Part shown: positions 13,493-26,672 of the stretch, piece by piece
Layout of the letters: every line of letters begins with the position of its first letter
Numbering within the stretch: position 1 is the stretch's first letter
DNA from: Climacteris rufus
Taxonomy: Eukaryota; Chordata; Aves; Passeriformes; Climacteridae
DNA: 64,000 nt
Reading direction: 5' to 3'
Assembly: GCA_013398175.1 (NCBI GenBank)
Contig: VZRZ01007703.1
Span: forward strand, 2,370,848-2,434,847
Position numbers and translations under genes: made by a program
The notes under the pieces: model-generated
What the model saw: the letters and a program-made list of their open reading frames with translations, nothing else
Databases searched by the model: none
What the model was told of the DNA's origin: nothing

Positions 13493-14640
13493 TTCATAAA
13501 TTTGGCTGAATTAGGCACTAAGAAATCCACTTTTAGCTTTGCTTATGTGTTGCTTGCAACTTTATATTAGTCAGGCTGAGTGTATCAGTTAAGTAGAAAC
13601 TAGAGAAAAAGTGTTAAAAATAATTGCCATGCGCTGGGAAGTTGAGTTAAGGGAATTATGTGGCAATTTTATAGGTTAGAATTTTGTGCTAAAAGTGGTA
13701 TTTTTTTGTCTTTGCTTAATATGATAGAAAAACCAAAACCAACCTGTTTGGCTCTAAAGAGCTGCTAGCTGTTAATACCCCAACAGTACTAAGTGATAAT
13801 ACTCTTATGCCAGACTGATAAGCACCTGTACAAAAGATATAGGTTGCCAGCTAAATTAGTCCGGTAATCCTGATAAATCCATAGTGAGGTCTATAACATC
13901 TGCTAGGGGCAAAAATGTAATCTGTAAGACTTGCCTACCATCTATATTTTCAGTCTATGCATGTCAATCAAATTATTTTGGGAATGGCTTTAGCTTCTCA
14001 GATAGAAAAAATGGCCTTGAAAAATTCCTTCAAATCCATATCCCTGTCTAACTTTCAGCAGGGTAAAAGATGATGCTTCCTAGGTTGTGGCTTTGAAGCT
14101 GACTGGGGCTTTCATGGTGACCCTAGATTGGAAGTGAAATTTAAAAAGTGATCTGATGCCTCTTTTCCTTATTTTTATTTTCACTCTTTTCCTTACAGAA
14201 AGAGAATGTTTAAAAGTATGGTGGTTGTATATAAGCAACAACAGAGGAGTTGTCAGAAATGACTGTGTCTTGTAAAGCAGCAGCCAGTTTGGACTATAAT
14301 CATTCTAACACATGGCTAAAATGCATTGCTAAGACTGCTCCAAAATGGTTTGCATAGTCTGGCTCAGTGATGTCACATGGGAATACAAAGGTGATTTTTA
14401 CAGATGGGTTATACTTACAAATAAACTGTGTTTGTATTGAATTCTTGCATGACTTTGTGAATAGAAATAAGAACATTACATATAAAGCTAATGAACTCTC
14501 CATGCACAGGGCAGAATACAAGTGATTATATACCTACATGAGAAATTCTAGCACAGGGAAAAATTTATTTTGGTGGACCCATATTTTCTCCTCTGTACCC
14601 TGTTCTATTTAAGAACATACATTAAATCTTGTTTAAGAAT

Positions 14641-14680
14641 GTATGAGGTATGAGTATGAGGTATGATGGGTATGAGGCAT
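14641..14680. repeat. GTATGAGG-type imperfect tandem repeat
   Basis: Four to five imperfect copies of a GTATGAGG/GTATGAT unit lie in 40 bp. This is a short minisatellite-like block. Confidence 0.8.
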
Positions 14681-16830
14681 CAAATGAATTTCTCAGAGAC
14701 CTGACTGTTGATAAGGTACGGCAACTCTTTACTCACAAACTTCTTTGCAATCAATAGTGTATTAATCATTTAGTTTCTGCTAATTTAAAATAGATATTCT
14801 TTCATGCAGCACAATGAAATGTGAGGTAGTACATCACAACATTATTGTTGAATTGGGAATGGAAAGTAAAACCAGGAAATTTTAATTTGGTCTCCTAGAG
14901 TGAGAGTGGCATTTGTCTACCTGAGTGTAACTGATGCATGGTAAACTGAACATTTTTTGTGAGATGCTTTCCCTGAGAGACACCTTTCCTCAGATAGAAG
15001 ACTAAAGGCCAGAAAAAAAGGACCTTTCCAATAGCAGCACATGACCGCTGCAGTCCTGACTGAATCCTGCCAAGCAGGTTGTGACAGGAAGCAAGCATAA
15101 TAGAGAGAGGCTTTTCAATTTTTTTTTTTTTGGTATTTCATTTGCTTGTCCCAGGCATTGGTTTGGGGCGGTTTGGGGTTTTTGTTTTTTTCACATGAGG
15201 ACAAAACAAGAATTCACATAAATGAAATAACTGAAGAAGCAGCAATAAGCCTGAAAGGGGAGAAAACAAATGAGAGTGCACTTTTCCAGTATGATTCATG
15301 TTAACAGAGCATAATTTGGGAACTGAAGTCCATTGCTTTGCAATGTATTTTAAGAGAAATTATTTTATCATAGAAATGGAGGACATCCTCTTGGATGACA
15401 AATGTTCTCTTGTGTGTGACCTTCTCCCACATCCTTTTCTTCAAAGTTTAAAAGGCAAGAAGCTGTCAGTAGAGGTAGTAATTATTATAAATCTGGCCCC
15501 TGGAGGCCCTTTCATCTGCGCTTGTATTTAATAAATTGTCTTTTCTGTCTTTTCCAAAACAATATTTGAAAGTCTTTTGTTTTTTCGTTTCTCTCTTTTT
15601 CTCATTTCCCCCCTCTTTGTCTGATCCTATTGCAAGGCACATCTGTGGATTGCTCTGTTGGCTCCCCATGTTCTGCATAGGAGCAGAAGTCTGTGATGGA
15701 TGTTAATCCCACTCTGTGGTCGTGACTAAACAGACATGCCATGTAATTTTTGATTTCACTGTGTGCTTTCAGCTCCTCCATGTTTGGATCCATATGTCAC
15801 AGCTTACAACTGTAAGCTTTTCCTTATCTTCTGACCAAGTGACTTGCTGGTATTAACAGCAATTTTTGGAGCTACTTGATGCATGTACTACCTTATCAGT
15901 CTCCAGTTAATAAAATTTGGGTTTTTAGAGAATGATGACAAAAGCCATCTATATGAGTCTTCCTGACTACTTTGAACAATTACTTCTTGGAACTTGTTTA
16001 TTATAGTTTATATTCCATTCTGGTTTTTGTTACACACCTTAAAGTATTTTTGTATACTGTGCTCTTGGAGAAGACTTGTGAAGTAGAGGCAGAGATCATG
16101 CAGTGGCATTGGATCCAGCTGTTCTCCTTGAAAATAAAAGGGCAGCAGGCCTGATGTGTCTGTCCTCACTCATTGAAGACACTATAAAAATGTGTTCCAA
16201 ATTGATGTTTTTTGGAGAACTTATAAATCCAGTCATATAGAAGGTGAATAATTGCCATTTTTGGTTCCCCTTTTGATAGAGGATGTAATGACTGTTGGTC
16301 CACATAGATAATTAGAGGGGGTAGACAAAAAAAATCCAGTAGCAGTTGGGTTAATTCGTGTATTTGAGCAAGCTTAAATGAAGAGCTTGTTAGGTGTAAG
16401 TTTGCCTTGAAGGATTTTCATGCATTGGTCCAATATTAACAGGAGAGACAAGATGATTTCTAAGGAAATTTAGGCTTCTGTATTTCAGAACCACACTCAA
16501 CCTAACAGTTTATTCTTTCTTTGACATAGGAGAGAGAACAAAATCAACATGAATGCCTCAAAGAATTATTCATCATACGGTCTGCTGTAGTCTGAGTCAA
16601 GTTTGAGTGCCTGCTTTCTCTATTGGCAATAAGGGGGAGCCTAGAGGGCTAGCTCAGATGCAGTCTGTGAACACCTAAGGCTGGCCATTGGTATCCAAAT
16701 GTACTCTCTGGAGTTCATGAACCTGCTGGTATAGCCTTTCCTGTGTTCCTATGTTCACATCAGGTGTGTTCCGGGCAAATGAAATTATTGCATTGCTTTG
16801 AAAGAAAGCTACATGGACTCTTAACAGCTG

Positions 16831-16870
16831 TTTTTATGGACTATTTTATGGACTATTTTTATGGACTATT
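16831..16870. repeat. Three copies of TTATGGACTATT
   Basis: Three consecutive copies of a 12-15 bp unit differ only in the length of the T run between them. This suggests replication slippage. Confidence 0.9.
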
Positions 16871-18510
16871 GTTTTACAGGTAACACTGAATAACAGATAT
16901 TATTTATAGGGTATTTGTTCCAAGTCTGGCAACATTTTTTACCCCCCTTTTTTTTCTGGAGATTTCCATTTAATTCAAAAGAGTTTGTCAGAAGCTTGTT
17001 TGTTATATCCTCATTGGAGCTGATGTAGTCCATATGTTGACCCATCACCACTGTGATGGTGAGTTGTAGTACCTGACATGAAATGATCCAGCAAAGACAG
17101 CAGATGTTCTTCAGAGAGTTTTGTTTCTGATACAGACTTACAAAAACTATTTTACTGAAGCTGTATAAAACATAATCACATACAGAGAGTCTGGTCATGA
17201 CTGAAAATCTGTAACTCAGTGCCATAACTACTTTCCAAAAGTGTTAGTGATTCAACAGAAAGGTGTAACTTAAATGCTGCATGCCATTTTATGTTTGCCA
17301 TCAGCTCCCTCTCTGTACAGATTACAAGTAAGGACCAAGGTCAGAGAATTTTATGGTTATTTGGATGGCAACTATCTAGGTGCAAAGAATGTGGCTCAGC
17401 TGATACAGGCCACCTGGGCATTTCTAGGGGCTGTTGACAAAAATTAAGTGGTCAGGTTCTTGAAGAAAGTGGGAGCTAAAGTCTTTCATATCTTCATATG
17501 TGCATACACTTAAAATTATATACCCCTGCTTACAGTTGGGAGCACTTTGAGAAAGACAGTTGCCCAAAAGCCTGTAGTGTATTTCTTTACGACATATTCT
17601 GACAGAAAACTGTGAAATTGTTCTGTCTTTTTCAAATAATAGCTGTTGCATATCTTCTGTAAGAGGACTTAAACAAACAGACAAACAAAAGGCATAATCC
17701 AGGATTTAATAAAATTTATAAGTACAAAACTTCAAAAAAATGAAAAGGCAAGTTTATTTTTGTTTATTTGAATCTGTTTTGCATGGCTTTTGGGTTTTAA
17801 TGCTATGGAAACCAAAGACTTTTCCTTTAAATTGTTTGAAACCTGTGAAAGTGGGGATATTCTTTTAAATTATCAAACACTTCATGAAACAACACAAATC
17901 CCCAAAGCATATATAATACTTGAATGTCAATATTTGCAATGAAATCTGTTTATTGGACATACTGATATGTTTGCTCATCTGTATGCTCCACTTCTTAGGA
18001 AGCTTCCAAAATTGTCTGGCGTATACTTTAACCATTGGAAATGTAGTAGAATTGAAAATTGTGCAAAGTGTGCCCTTTTTGGCCAAATCCATGTCCTTTT
18101 TTGGACATGTTTGTGCCAAAGCAGATGTGGTGTGCAGCTGAACACTATTTACTCCATGGGAATGTTCAGCAGATCAAAATTTCTACACTGTGAATGCAAT
18201 AAAACTCAATTTCTGTTGCTTAGCTGAGATCCACCCTAGCAGTGAATCTGCTTAGGGGATTTGCCAGGGTATTGGAAGGGGAGATTTTTTATCTTTAGAA
18301 AAACAGCAAAGTATTAGCAGAATGTGATCACTTGCAACAATACACTTTAAAGCCAGACCTTTATAAGGGGTGGTACTAAAAAAGACTTTTCATGGCAATG
18401 TTTTAGCATAGGCTCACCGGATATTTACAGGAGAGTTGGCCATGGATACTACATGCTGGAAACAGTGTATTATGCATTGCTAACATCAAGCAAGTAAGAT
18501 TTTTCTTGTC

Positions 18511-18528
18511 TTTTTTTTTTTTTTTTTT
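18511..18528. repeat. Poly-T tract (18 T) followed by AACAG
   Basis: An uninterrupted run of 18 T leads into AACAG. By chance it resembles a strong splice acceptor. No open coding frame or donor follows that would support an exon. Confidence 0.85.
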
Positions 18529-20009
18529 AACAGATCTCGTTTCCCAAACTTTAGGAATTCAAAAGGATGTGAAAATCTGTGTGCCTTTGTTTAACGCATA
18601 TACTTTTTTATTAGATTATGAAATTCTATGGAGTACTTGCTTGCAATCCTCCCTTCTTAATTAGAATTGGACTTCTATGAATTTCAAGGGCTTTATTCAA
18701 GTGCAGATGGAAGGGAGCCTTGGCTTGACTTGCTGTAAAATGCTTTCACATCTATGGATGTGTTCTGTGAAGCAAATACGAAAGGAAAAAAATATACTTT
18801 GATTGTGTCTGAAAATGCAGTTATCACTGCCATAGGTGTAGGTGTGAGAGAGAAGGGAAAATGATTGGAGGAGGGAGGATTCAGAAAAAGAGAGAGGAAT
18901 CAGGAGATGAGTGACAAAGAGAGCTCCTGAAAATACTTTCAAAATCCCTTCAAAAGAAACAAACCAAAAGAACCCACAAGAACAAAATATATAGTAAATG
19001 AGTCAGAACATAGAAAGAAAAAACTTGCATACACAGATAGCATGCAACATAACCATATTTTTGCTGTGAAAAAATTTAACTAAGGTAGTACTGCTATGTT
19101 CCAGGGTGTGGGCTAAAGTACTGTGTCCAGGGGAAAGAAAAAGTTATATATAGGGATGCATTTCTCTCTCTTATAATTGCTATAAAACAAAATATTGATG
19201 CTCTCTAAAACATGTTAATTTGATTTTTTCTTAAAACCTGTTTAAGAATATGGTCTAGCATAGCCAAGGGTTTATGGGAAATAAATACAGTGCAATGTAT
19301 TGAAAATGGATTCCTGAGAAAGATCAATAAATGCTGTATACAGCAGAATGAAGTTATCAAAATGTTACTATTTTAAACAAAACAGAATTTAACGATTGCC
19401 AAGATAATCTATTCCCTCAAAGCACACTGAAGATATTTTCTAGTTTACATAATGTAATTAAATTCAAGCCTGAAGAATTCAAATTCATCCCAAAGACATT
19501 ATTGACAATGTGATTTAATGTGGTGATAAAGATGGAAATATAGCATGTGTTAGGGCCACAGGAGTTTTATAAAATTATGTTCAAAAGCTGACAACAATTG
19601 TTTATAAGCTTTTTCTTTTTAAAAAAAACCTACTCAATAGTGTCATAGTGAACAGACCTTTTCCATTATTAGCAGCACAACCCTGTTCCTTACACAATTT
19701 GGGTCAAGTTCATCCCAATGTAACTTTGATAGCCTTGCAAACTCTGTACCATGTGAAAATGACCCATTTTTGTCTTGTGAACACAGTGTAAGGAAAATGA
19801 GTCAGTGTTTTCTTACAAATGGTAAACCATTCTGTGTATATTCTTTCAGCATTAAGAGAGATTAGTACAGGTTTTATATACACTTTCTCACATTTGTTTT
19901 TTGTTTATACGGTGGGGGATGTTGTGAGCTGAATGCTGCCCTAGAGCAAAGAGCTCCAGAGATTGTCTTTTTACTGTCTCTAACTGATCTCTCTTATTAT
20001 ATTTTAAAC

Positions 20010-20052
20010 CCACATTTCATCTGCAAAATGGGGATATACTATTTCCTGACTT
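20010..20052 (+). mobile_element. MIR/CORE-SINE-like remnant
   Basis: CACATTTCATCTGCAAAATG, followed by GGGATATACTATTTCCTGAC, aligns by eye with the MIR segment that reads TTTCCTCATCTGTAAAATGGGGATAATA. Only about 40 bp are recognisable, so a chance match is possible. Confidence 0.45.
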
Positions 20053-20590
20053 ATAAAATCAGCTAGTGGAAACAGCAATAGCACTTGCAAAAATATTAAT
20101 ATTGTATCATAAATGGTAATTTCCTTTGATCCTTTTATATTAGGAGTGCTTCCAGTCTGGTAAATTAGGACTTCATAAGTCAGGGTACAGAAAGATTGGG
20201 TGTGTGAAGCATATCTTGGCACTGCTGGGGGCAACACCTAAAAAGGTGATAATATTTTGCTGTTGATGAGCCAGGGTCATTTACCTTGCTGAGTTGAAAG
20301 GGTCTCTAGCTAGGATTAAAAAGGGACAGAACTATTTGTATAGTGCTGCTTCCTACTGGAGAAGTTTTACAGTCAAACTGTCCCTCTTTAAAGGACTTCT
20401 TTGTTCTGTAAGAATGTCATGGTGTGACCCCAGAAAGACAGTGAACTGCTATTTATAGAATTTAGCCAGTCATCAGAAATGACTAATTATCCCTCTCTTG
20501 GAATGTACAAGCTCTGATGATTCATGTAATACACTCTCATGATCTCATAATTTGGTTTCTCTGATGCGTTCAAAAATATGTACGTATGTG

Positions 20591-20604
20591 TAGTAGTAGT
20601 AGTA
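20591..20604. repeat. (TAG)n microsatellite
   Basis: Just under five consecutive TAG units, preceded by alternating TACGTATGTG. Confidence 0.85.
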
Positions 20605-21621
20605 CTTAACATCTCCCTTTTTAAAAGTTCCATAAATTACATAATTTGCAATTTTTGGTAAAAACTATTGCAACTTCTGTGAAGTCTGCCTTCCTAGTAA
20701 TAGGTGTTTCTTGTTCAGTCAGTCATTCTTGCATTTGTCATTTTAGAAAACCTTCTGGCAGGCTTGAATACACGTTAGTCAAGGAAGAAAGATCAAAAGC
20801 TAATCCATTCGTAGCTTCTCAGATCTGACCTTCCCTTAGAAAATATTCATTGAAAAGTTTAAAATTATTCTTCACAAAAGGGCAAAAGTCTGTGTCAGAA
20901 AAAATTATGAAATATGTAGTATGAGCAACAGCAAGACCAACTACCAGTTCATCTGTTTCTCAACTGGAAAATCAGATTAAGTAGTCACATAATATGTAAA
21001 GAAAAATCTGATTCTTTGAGTTTGCTATTTGTCTGTTGCTAGGTATTATTTTTTATAACTTTCTTCTAAAGAAACCCTGAAAGTATTCATGATAAAATAC
21101 TACTTTAAAGCCTGTGTAAATACTACCTTAAACTGTGCTCTTCTGGGATTATTTTTACTTCAAATTTATCCGAATCTCTAATTTTCTGGATTTTATATTA
21201 AAAACTATCTAAGTACAGTAAAAAGTCAATAATTTATAATTTTTTAAAAAGTAATAATATATTTTGATTCCTTTGACTGAGGCACCTAGGAGTGTCTCAC
21301 TCCCCCCTTTTATTGTTTATTTAAAAAAAAATGAATTGGCAGGAACCTCTGCAGCACTTTTGTGAAAACTTTTCTCAGTCAAGAACTGTATTTGAATAGT
21401 GAGCTTGCATTTTTATCCCTGATATATTTATCCTAGTAAGTTGGTTACATGGATGTTTGGGACAGTTTTAATTGTATTGATTCAGACCAAGCCATTTCCC
21501 TTTGGTCTTCCCTATCCTTGGTGACACATTGACATAAGAGACCAAACCTGAAGATGATCTTTTATTTTTTGCTGTGGTGGTGATTTAGTTCAAAACATTC
21601 CTAGCATCAGACAGAAGTTGA

Positions 21622-21645
21622 TAAAATCACAAGCTTGTGATTTTA
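21622..21645. repeat. Perfect 24-bp palindrome
   Basis: The half-site TAAAATCACAAG is followed immediately by its exact reverse complement, with no spacer. The centre is AAGCTT. Symmetry fails at the next base pair on either side, and no known element explains it. Confidence 0.95.
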
Positions 21646-24476
21646 CATCACCAGGTGTGTAGGAGATGATAGTCCTAATTCCTGTAGTAAATGGATGATG
21701 AGAAGAGGTAAAGCACATACTGTGGAACTGTGGATAGTAATCCTTGTGTAAGGGGACAAGACTTGCATAGCCTGCAGAATTACTGGCTACTCGAGCTAAT
21801 CTTCTCATCTCTCAGGTGGCTCCAATGGGCTTTTACCCAGTGGAAAATCATCTCAAGGGACCCTGACTAAAACTGTGGTTCACTTTTAATCTTACCCTAT
21901 GCTTTGGTTGGGATATTCAATGAAAATAAGTTTCCAACCTGACCAGAACAGCTATGAGGCCTGGAAGACAGCAAATAGGCAGTCATGACATTTTTATGCC
22001 TAGCAGCAATGAGAATGAACCCACTGTGACTTTACTTAGAGCAATTCCTAACGCTTATCATACTGTAATGAGCTAAAATGTTGAGTATTATAATATAACT
22101 TCCTCATTCTAATCAAATGTTTCTAGCATACTGAATAGGAAGTATGTAAAAGTGACACAACAGAGTGCAAATTTTATCACTCCTACTTCTACCCTTTGAT
22201 TGGCTTCATATCCAATGATGAAAAAAATATCATCTTGTTGAGCAAGAATGAGAAAGAAAAAAAGACGAAACTGGAATCCTAATGTAGCTTTTGACCTGTG
22301 CAGCAAGTTAATTATACACTTGAGAAAGCATCTAGCACCATCATGTTACACTGCATGCATTTGTATGTGCACCAGGCTGACTATAAATACGTGTTTATAT
22401 TAGCATGCATATATGCTTTATGCAACATTGCACTACTCGTGCTCAGTACTTCCTGATTTTGTTCTTAAAGTCATTGGTTTTAAAGGTTGTAAAAGAAGAT
22501 GAAGCCTGGCCCAGTGGATTTTAATGTATAGACAGTTACTCTTGGTAAAAATAATTACTTAATTAAATGCTCTGGTGGACAGTGATTAAGGAAGGAAATG
22601 GTAGATAATGAAAAGTGTATCAGTACAATAAGTATCAGCAACTTAGAGAACATGATAAAATATCTGTGGTGGGATAAAATAGGCACTGCAAACTTCTGCA
22701 TTAAATGGTTTTACTGAGGTCTTCTATTTCTTACACTGTTTTTCACAAATTTTTTTTGTCAGTGATGCCATTTTCCATTGCACAAAACTACACTGCCAAA
22801 TCAATGCAACTTGCAGATGAACTGGAAGTCACTTTTACTTTGCAGTCACCTCTGTCTGAGCAGTCAGAACATAAATAAATGTTCATAAAATGATAATCAC
22901 TTTCTTTATATCAGAAGAAGTGAACGTAGAAATCCAGTATACCATCTTGCATCTTCATGAAAAAGTCATCCTAGCTGCAGACCCTTCCTCAGGGCCATGC
23001 AGAGATATAGACTCCTGTAGCCCTACAACCAGCTTTTCTTCCATTAACACTTCCAGGCTGTCATGTATTGGCATAACACAGTCCAGCTGCACAAGATGAA
23101 TCTGTAGAGAGTCAGTACGCCTGCAACAGTTGTCTCATATCTGCAGAGTATAGAGAGCCATGGCTGGGGCTTTCAAACCTCACTGAAATTCTTTCAGTTG
23201 TAATGCTTTGTAAGAATATGGAGTGAAGCTTTTAGGTACATATTCATCTGTTGTATGCTGCTCATCTATATAGTGCAGAGAAAAAGAAATCTTTGAGGAC
23301 TTAGACCAGTATTTTCTGTCTCTACTTACATATTTAGGCACCAAGAGTAGCTAGGCTTATTTTAAGAGGTACAGAGCAGCAAACTGACTAAAAATCAAAT
23401 CACTGAATTGTCTAAAAATAGCCACAGCATTCTATTTAGGCTGTTACATTTCAAAATTATTGATTTCTTAAGTATATTGGCATAAATAAATTGCAAAGTA
23501 TTTGTATTGAGATGGACTCTGAAAAGTGCATGTTGAAGAGGGTATGTGGCTTTGGTATATAGTCTTTTTTTTCAGCTGTGGGAAACAGAATTACTTATAG
23601 GCTGCTATTATGGCAGGGTGTTTTCAAATCTGATAATTTAATTCAGAGGTATGGCAGATCAAAAGGAATCTGTACAGAAAAGAGATGTAACAAGAAAGTC
23701 AGGAACAGATACAGACAGGAGTTTTTTGCTGTACATGCCATTCTGAATTAGAATGGCAGAAATCTCTGTCAATAAGATCAGAAGGTGGGAACAGAGATGA
23801 AAACACTCCTTTTAATGTTAATTATTATAAACCAGGTAGGAATGTATTTGAACACTATTGGCAGAATGTTAAGAAGCAGTTACACCCCCCTGCTTCCCCT
23901 GGGAGAAGATTATTGTACCATTTGAAATTTAAAAGAAATAAATAATTTCTGGATTATTTTAGCATTTTTTTTCTGTTAACTATTAACACTAAATGCCTAT
24001 ATCATCTAACAGCAACTTTGTGACATGCTTTTCTTAAAGGTAAGCATGAATGGAATAAGTTAATATACAGGGATTTTAGCAGAGCATGGTTCTTGTAGGA
24101 TCCTGGCTTGGTAATTCAAGAATGGTATTTTCCTCTTTGCCTGACATTTTTGAAACAGACATTTTTGATCTTTGATTTTTTTTTGCTGAGTGAAATATTG
24201 AGGCACTCTGGAGTCATTTAAGAGTCCAGGAAATCCCCCGACATACCAAGGAAGCTGAGTTCTATATATTAGGAGATAATTCAATTCTTCTTGAATAAAT
24301 TACATGTTTGTTTCACTTGGAGGTGTTTCTCATGTTCTGTTCTAGAGTTCTGGTTACTGTTGCTGAGCACAGTTGGTAGTTGCCATAATGATCCCAGATG
24401 GAGCTGAATTTCAAGTGGTATGAATGATCTGCAGATTTTTAATGGATTTGGAAGCCTTGGCTGGGATTTAGCTCAC

Positions 24477-24493
24477 TGTGTGTGTGTGTGTGT
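24477..24493. repeat. (TG)n microsatellite
   Basis: Seventeen bases of alternating T and G. Confidence 0.95.
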
Positions 24494-26567
24494 AGGTATC
24501 TAGGAGTCAGTTATGTGTCTGAGCTCCCCTTTAGATTGGTGAAACTCCAGTCAATATAGTTAATGGAGTTTGGAAAGCTACTTGGCCAACCAAAGTTGTT
24601 GTCTATTTCCAGATGTAATAAGTAACTCTTCTGACTTTGTTGACTGCATCAGTTTGATCTCCTTTGACTGTGATGGGAAGTTAGACATCCAGATTCCAAG
24701 TAGGAACACAAAAAACTGAAGCATCACTCTCTGAGTCAAATTCCACCTACAGTGAGATATTGCTGATATTTTCACTTCACGACAATTTGTTTCTTACACT
24801 CTTCTGTGGAACTTGCATATGTGGAATTGCAAAATGCTTACACCTGGACAGGCCTGTCAAATTCAATGCTGGTGTGAATAAAACCAGTACAGATTTTTCA
24901 AAACAATCTCATAAAATGTTGAACACTATGTTGCAACTTGTACTCTTTTATGCCCTCAAATTAGTATCTTGTCTGCTGCCATTGTCTCTTCTGCCCTTTT
25001 TGCATGGCACATTCTGAGAGATTATAGCTTACTTACCTATGATTTGCATTTCCTTTGATAGTTTTGGCCAAAACAACTTTTCCTTTCATATGAATGAGAA
25101 ATTCAAACACAGCAATTGTGTTTTCTGTGAGATTAGTTTAACTATTTTATAGCCATTGAAGATGAAATTTCTCTTCCTAACCAAAACAGACTAAAAGTTT
25201 ATCACATGACTTCAGAAAAATGTTGACATCCTTCTGCCAGGCAACAGAATGAGAGAAGTACCTGCAGAGAGGGACCTATCTTCTTCCACTCAGATTACAG
25301 TTTTTCATGGGATGAGTTGCTTCAGGAGATATCCGTAGCACTGGCTACTTTAATTGAGGTGCTGTCTTTTTAGGTAGTTAAAGTTGGACATGCTTTAAGC
25401 TCCTGCCTGTTCTTAGTTGCAAACGTGGTGATGGCACCTTGCAATTGCTTTGGGTGCTGCTGCAAAGTATTTCAACTCTCCAAAGCAGGAAAGAAGTTGT
25501 AATGTTGTGCAGCTGCCAGTGTTTATGTCCCATCCCGACTGTAGGTCTACACTCCATCCTGGATCCCATGGATCGATCCAGTATAAAAACCAAACTGCTT
25601 TGCACCCACTCACATTGGGACTGCACATTATGACATTTTCCTCTTGCAGTTATGTGTTTAGACCACAGCTCAGTGCCTTCTAATCACTGGTAAACATAAA
25701 ATCATTTTGCATTACTACTTTATTTTTTCTTCTTTGAACAGCTATATACAGTATCAAGAAAGTGAAAGAGTTTTTTTCATGCTTGTATCTTGAAATTTTT
25801 CCACTTAGATACTTAAGGATATGGATTTTTTTTAATATATATTCTCTAGGAGCAAACAAAATAGAAATAAAATAATTTACATATTTTGTGTTTCAAGATA
25901 TTTCTTAAAGGAAAATTAGAAGTAGAACTGTTTAGGAAGAAAAGAGCTAGAAAGGCTTATGAGGAAAATTGATGCTTCATTAGATAACTAGAGGTCACCA
26001 GATGACTAAAATTGTCATTTCATGTTCAGAAAATAGCACTATTTAGCTAAGAGTCTTTACTGGTTCAGCCACAAAATTAGGACAGACACTAGAAATTAAA
26101 ACACAACGTGGAACAAAATTACAAAAAAGAAATCAGATACTAATCAATATAAATTTAAAAGTAAGAAGTATGGAAAATTTATAGGGAAAGCCAGAAACCT
26201 TTTATAAGGAAAACCAGGAAATGACAAACCTTGTCCTTGGCAAGGCAAAGGAGTGTATTAATAGCAAAAGTCCTAATCATATAAGCCACTAGATGGAGAT
26301 AGTAAGATTGTTACGAGTGATTTGAAGCACTCTAAGTGTTAAAAAAATATTTTTATTCTGTATTTTGAAAAATGCTTGATGCCATCTCTGTGTTACAAAT
26401 GTGCTAAGGCACTTTTCAAAAGGCTTTGAGGAAAGAAAGGAAGGTGTAAAGCAGCAGCTTCTTGGACTACAGACTATTTAAAATCAATAGTCCTGGACAA
26501 CTTTCACACAAGAGTCCTAAATGATCTGTTGAGGAAATCTGCAGTGCATTGATGCACCTTGTTGAAG

Positions 26568-26672
26568 GAAAAAACCAAACCTAACAACTCAAAATCAAAA
26601 AAGCAACAAAAAAAGCGGCTCAATGACTCACCCCCCCAAAAAAAATCCCCCAAACAAAATCCAAACAAACAT
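26568..26672. repeat. A/C-rich low-complexity block
   Basis: Runs such as CAACAAAAAAAGCGG, ACTCACCCCCCCAAAAAAAA and TCCCCCAAACAAAATCC form a low-complexity A/C-rich block. Confidence 0.8.

Larger units (their letters stand above)
13493..20009. other. AT-rich non-coding stretch with minor simple repeats
   Basis: No gene, RNA gene or confident transposon was found. The stretch holds the small tandem repeats listed separately (14641-14680, 16831-16870) and homopolymer T tracts at 15119-15131 and 18511-18528. The longest open frame, 119 codons on the minus strand at 16866-17225, has no recognisable homology. Confidence 0.55.

Noticed and set aside
18511..18540. Poly-T plus AACAG resembling a strong splice acceptor
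   Set aside because: No open frame with a donor follows, and it lies upstream of the ZNF385D short isoform. It is ordinary homopolymer DNA.
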